NCBI RefSeq assembly: GCF_051020975.1
Contig: NW_027478172.1
Location: forward strand, 868,001 to 932,000
Reading direction: 5' to 3'
Length of the DNA: 64,000 bases
Source of the DNA: Osmia lignaria lignaria
Lineage: Eukaryota > Arthropoda > Insecta > Hymenoptera > Megachilidae
A model generated the notes under the pieces. That model searched no databases. It was not told the origin of the DNA and saw only the letters and a program-made list of their open reading frames with translations. Position numbers and translations under genes: made by a program. The first letter of the stretch is position 1. Each line of letters begins with the position of its first letter. Of this stretch, positions 62,270-64,000 are shown piece after piece.

Positions 62270-64000
62270 TTGCAGATTTATCTCAAGGGAAGGGGCCTGA
62301 CGGATATATTTCGAGATATTTCTTCTTCTTGTTGTTCTTCTTCTGCACAGCGAAGCTGGAAGTGGCATTTGCGGCTCGCACTAGTGCAGAGTTATCTCAA
62401 AGAAAAGGGCCACGGTGTTTCTGTATCTCTATTATGTTGGAGCGGCTTCGGAACTTTTAAATATCTTGATATATCTCGAGAACTACACATCTGATCAAAA
62501 AATATCATAGAACATAAAAAGTAGGAAACTTAATTCTCTACAAATAAGGTCTCTTAAGATTTTGCCATAGCTCGCTTCGTTTCCGAGATATTTGCAGATT
62601 TATCTCAAGGGAAGGGGTCTGACGGACATATTTCGAGATATTTCTTCTTCTTGTTGTTCCTCTTCTGCACAGCTAAGCTGGAAGTGGCATTTGCAGCTCG
62701 CAATAGTGCAGAGTTATCTCACAGAAAGGGGCCACGGAGTTTCCGTATCTCTATTATGTTGGTGCGGCTTCGGAACTTTTAAATATCTTGATATATCTCG
62801 AGAACTACGCATCTGATCACAAAATATCATAGAACATAAAAAGTAGGAAACTTAATTCTCTACAAAAAAGGTCTGTTAACATTTTCCCATAGCTGGCATC
62901 GTTTCCGAGATATTTGCAGATTTATCTCAAGGGAAGGGGCCTGACGGACATATTCCGAGATATTTCTTCTTCTTGTTGTTCCTCTTCTGCACAGCTAAGC
63001 TGGAAGTGGCATTTGCAGCTCGCAATAGTGCAGAGTTATCTCAAAGAAAGAGGCCACGGTGTTTCTGTACCTCTATTATGTTGGTGCAGCTTCGGAACTT
63101 TTAAATATCTTGATATATCTCGAGAACTACGCATCTGATCAAAAGATATCATAGAACATAAAAAGTAGGAAACTTAATTCTCTACAAAAAAGGTATCTTA
63201 ACATTTTGCCATAGCTCGCTTCGTTTCCGAGATATTTGCAGATTTATCTCAAGGGAAGGGGCCTGACGGACATATTTCGAGATATTTCTTCTTCTTGTTG
63301 TTCTTCTTCTGCACAGCTAAGCTGGAAGTGGCATTTGCAGGTCGCAATAGTGCAGAGCTATCTCAAAGAAAGGGGCATTGTGTTTCTGTATCTCTATTAT
63401 GTTGGTGCGGCTTCGGAACTTTTAAATATCTTGATATATCTCGAGAACTACGCATCTGATCAAAAAATATCATAGAACATAAAAAGTAGGAAACTTAATT
63501 CTCTACAAATAAGGTCTCTTAACATTTTGCCATCGCTCGCTTCGTTTCCGAGATATTTGCAGATTTATCTCAAGGGTAGGGGCCTGACGGACATATTTCG
63601 AGATATTTCTTCTTCTTGTTGTTCTTCTTCTGCACAGCTAAGCTGGAAGTGGCATTTGCAGCGCGCAATAGTGCAGAGTTATCTCAAAGAAAGGGGTCAC
63701 GGTGTTTCTGTATCTCTATTATGTTGGTGCGGCTTCGGAACTTTTAAACATCTTGATATATCTCGAGAACTACGCATCTGATCAAAAAATATCATAGAAC
63801 ATAAAAAGTAGGATACCTAATTTTCTACAATAAAGGTCTCCTAACATTTTGCCGTAGCTTGCTTCGTTTCCGAGATATTTGCAGATTTATCTCAAGGGAA
63901 GGGGCCTGACGGACATATTTCGAGATATTTCTTCTTCTTGTTGTTCTTCTTCTGCACAGCTAAGCTGGAAGTGGCATTTGCAGCTCGCAATAGTGCAGAG
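62270..64000 (+). repeat. Block III', start (five monomers and a partial)
   Basis: Monomers start at 62270, 62592, 62914, 63236, 63557 and 63879, the last one cut at 64000. They correspond to 32019-33628, not to 27512. The 14 monomers equivalent to 27512-32018 are therefore absent after the leader, and the upstream flank 'ctcttaagattttgcc' agrees with the one before 32019. Confidence 0.85.
63236..63556 (+). repeat. 321-bp monomer, fourth copy
   Basis: It has the same marker combination, lies in the second super-repeat copy, and is followed again by the 'gccatcgctcgc' monomer at 63557. Confidence 0.92.

Larger units (their letters stand above)
1..64000 (+). repeat. 322-bp satellite DNA array filling the whole window
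   Basis: Every stretch belongs to the same 322-bp monomer, always in the same orientation. Using the conserved 'ttgcag' as an arbitrary monomer start, monomers begin at 142, 464, 786 and so on to 63879. The only changes of register are four 1-bp losses and one 15-bp loss. No foreign sequence interrupts the array. The monomer contains, in order, 'ttgcag', a 'tatctcaag' motif, 'gacggacatattt', a TTC-rich tract, 'cacagctaagctgg', a second 'tatctcaa' motif, 'ttggtgcggcttcgg', the palindrome 'tctcgaga' in most copies, 'tgatca', an A-rich stretch and 'gctcgcttcgtttccgag'. Such arrays usually form centromeric or pericentromeric heterochromatin; which one applies here cannot be told from sequence alone. 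I do not recognise the family. Confidence 0.98.
48283..64000 (+). repeat. Second copy of an approximately 48.3-kb super-repeat (partial)
   Basis: Position 1 corresponds to 48283, an offset of 48,282 bp (150 monomers minus 18 bp of known small deletions). The series of rare variants restarts in order, including 'cataatgctc', 'aggtgtctta' (2030 and 50311), the 26-mer markers and the four-monomer leader. The second copy is internally shorter and has its own rearrangements, so the two are homologous but not collinear throughout. Confidence 0.85.

Noticed and set aside
1..64000. CRISPR array.
   Set aside because: The 322-bp units are similar along their whole length. There are no short repeats separated by unrelated spacers and no cas genes.
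1..64000. Prokaryotic, plasmid or phage origin suggested by the bacterial-style open frames.
   Set aside because: No coding region, ribosome binding site, operon or mobile gene is present in 64 kb. Nested satellite HORs of this size are known from eukaryotic heterochromatin.
1..64000. Known named satellites such as human alpha satellite (171 bp), Drosophila 1.688 (about 359 bp) or Tribolium TCAST (about 360 bp).
   Set aside because: The monomer length differs, and I recognise no sequence match from memory. A database search would decide.

Overview
The whole window is one uninterrupted tandem satellite array. A 322-bp monomer is repeated head to tail in a single orientation. There are 198 complete monomers (142-63878), a partial monomer at the left edge (1-141) and one at the right edge (63879-64000). 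Of the 198, 193 are exactly 322 bp, four are 321 bp (one related lineage) and one is 307 bp. The arithmetic closes exactly: 198 x 322 - 4 - 15 = 63,737 bp. I found no gene, RNA gene, transposon, CRISPR array, telomere repeat or unique spacer. Open frames of about 74 codons recur once per monomer, but they are a by-product of the repeat.

Organism: eukaryotic heterochromatin, probably centromeric or pericentromeric, from a long-read assembly. GC is about 39% in the monomer counted. CpG is close to expectation (11 seen, about 12 expected), so the DNA does not look depleted by germline CpG methylation. That fits an invertebrate such as an insect better than a vertebrate or plant. No species can be named from the sequence.

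Layout: monomers differ from each other by a few percent, and the variants are arranged in higher-order repeats (HORs) at several nested scales. Block I (142-9479) has 6-, 7- and 8-monomer HORs. Block II (9480-26223) is a 26-monomer unit (8,372 bp) present twice in tandem, each copy containing a doubled 8-monomer unit (2,576 bp). Block III (26224-48101) has a four-monomer leader, overlapping 15-, 18- and 15-monomer copies, a scrambled stretch and an alternating dimer. From 48283 the array starts again as block I', II' and III', matching the beginning of the window with an offset of 48,282 bp. This indicates a super-repeat of about 48 kb. The second copy is shorter internally: in-register losses of 15, 11 and 14 monomers and one gain of about ten monomers can be placed relative to the first copy.

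How it works together: nothing here forms a metabolic or regulatory system. The window records satellite evolution by unequal crossing-over in exact monomer register, with several crossover hybrids localised to short intervals. Inside each monomer there is a 26-bp direct sub-repeat at two places, a 6-7 bp stem dyad and a TTC-rich tract. One caution is that near-identical multi-kilobase copies are also where assemblies fail, so copy numbers need checking against raw reads.
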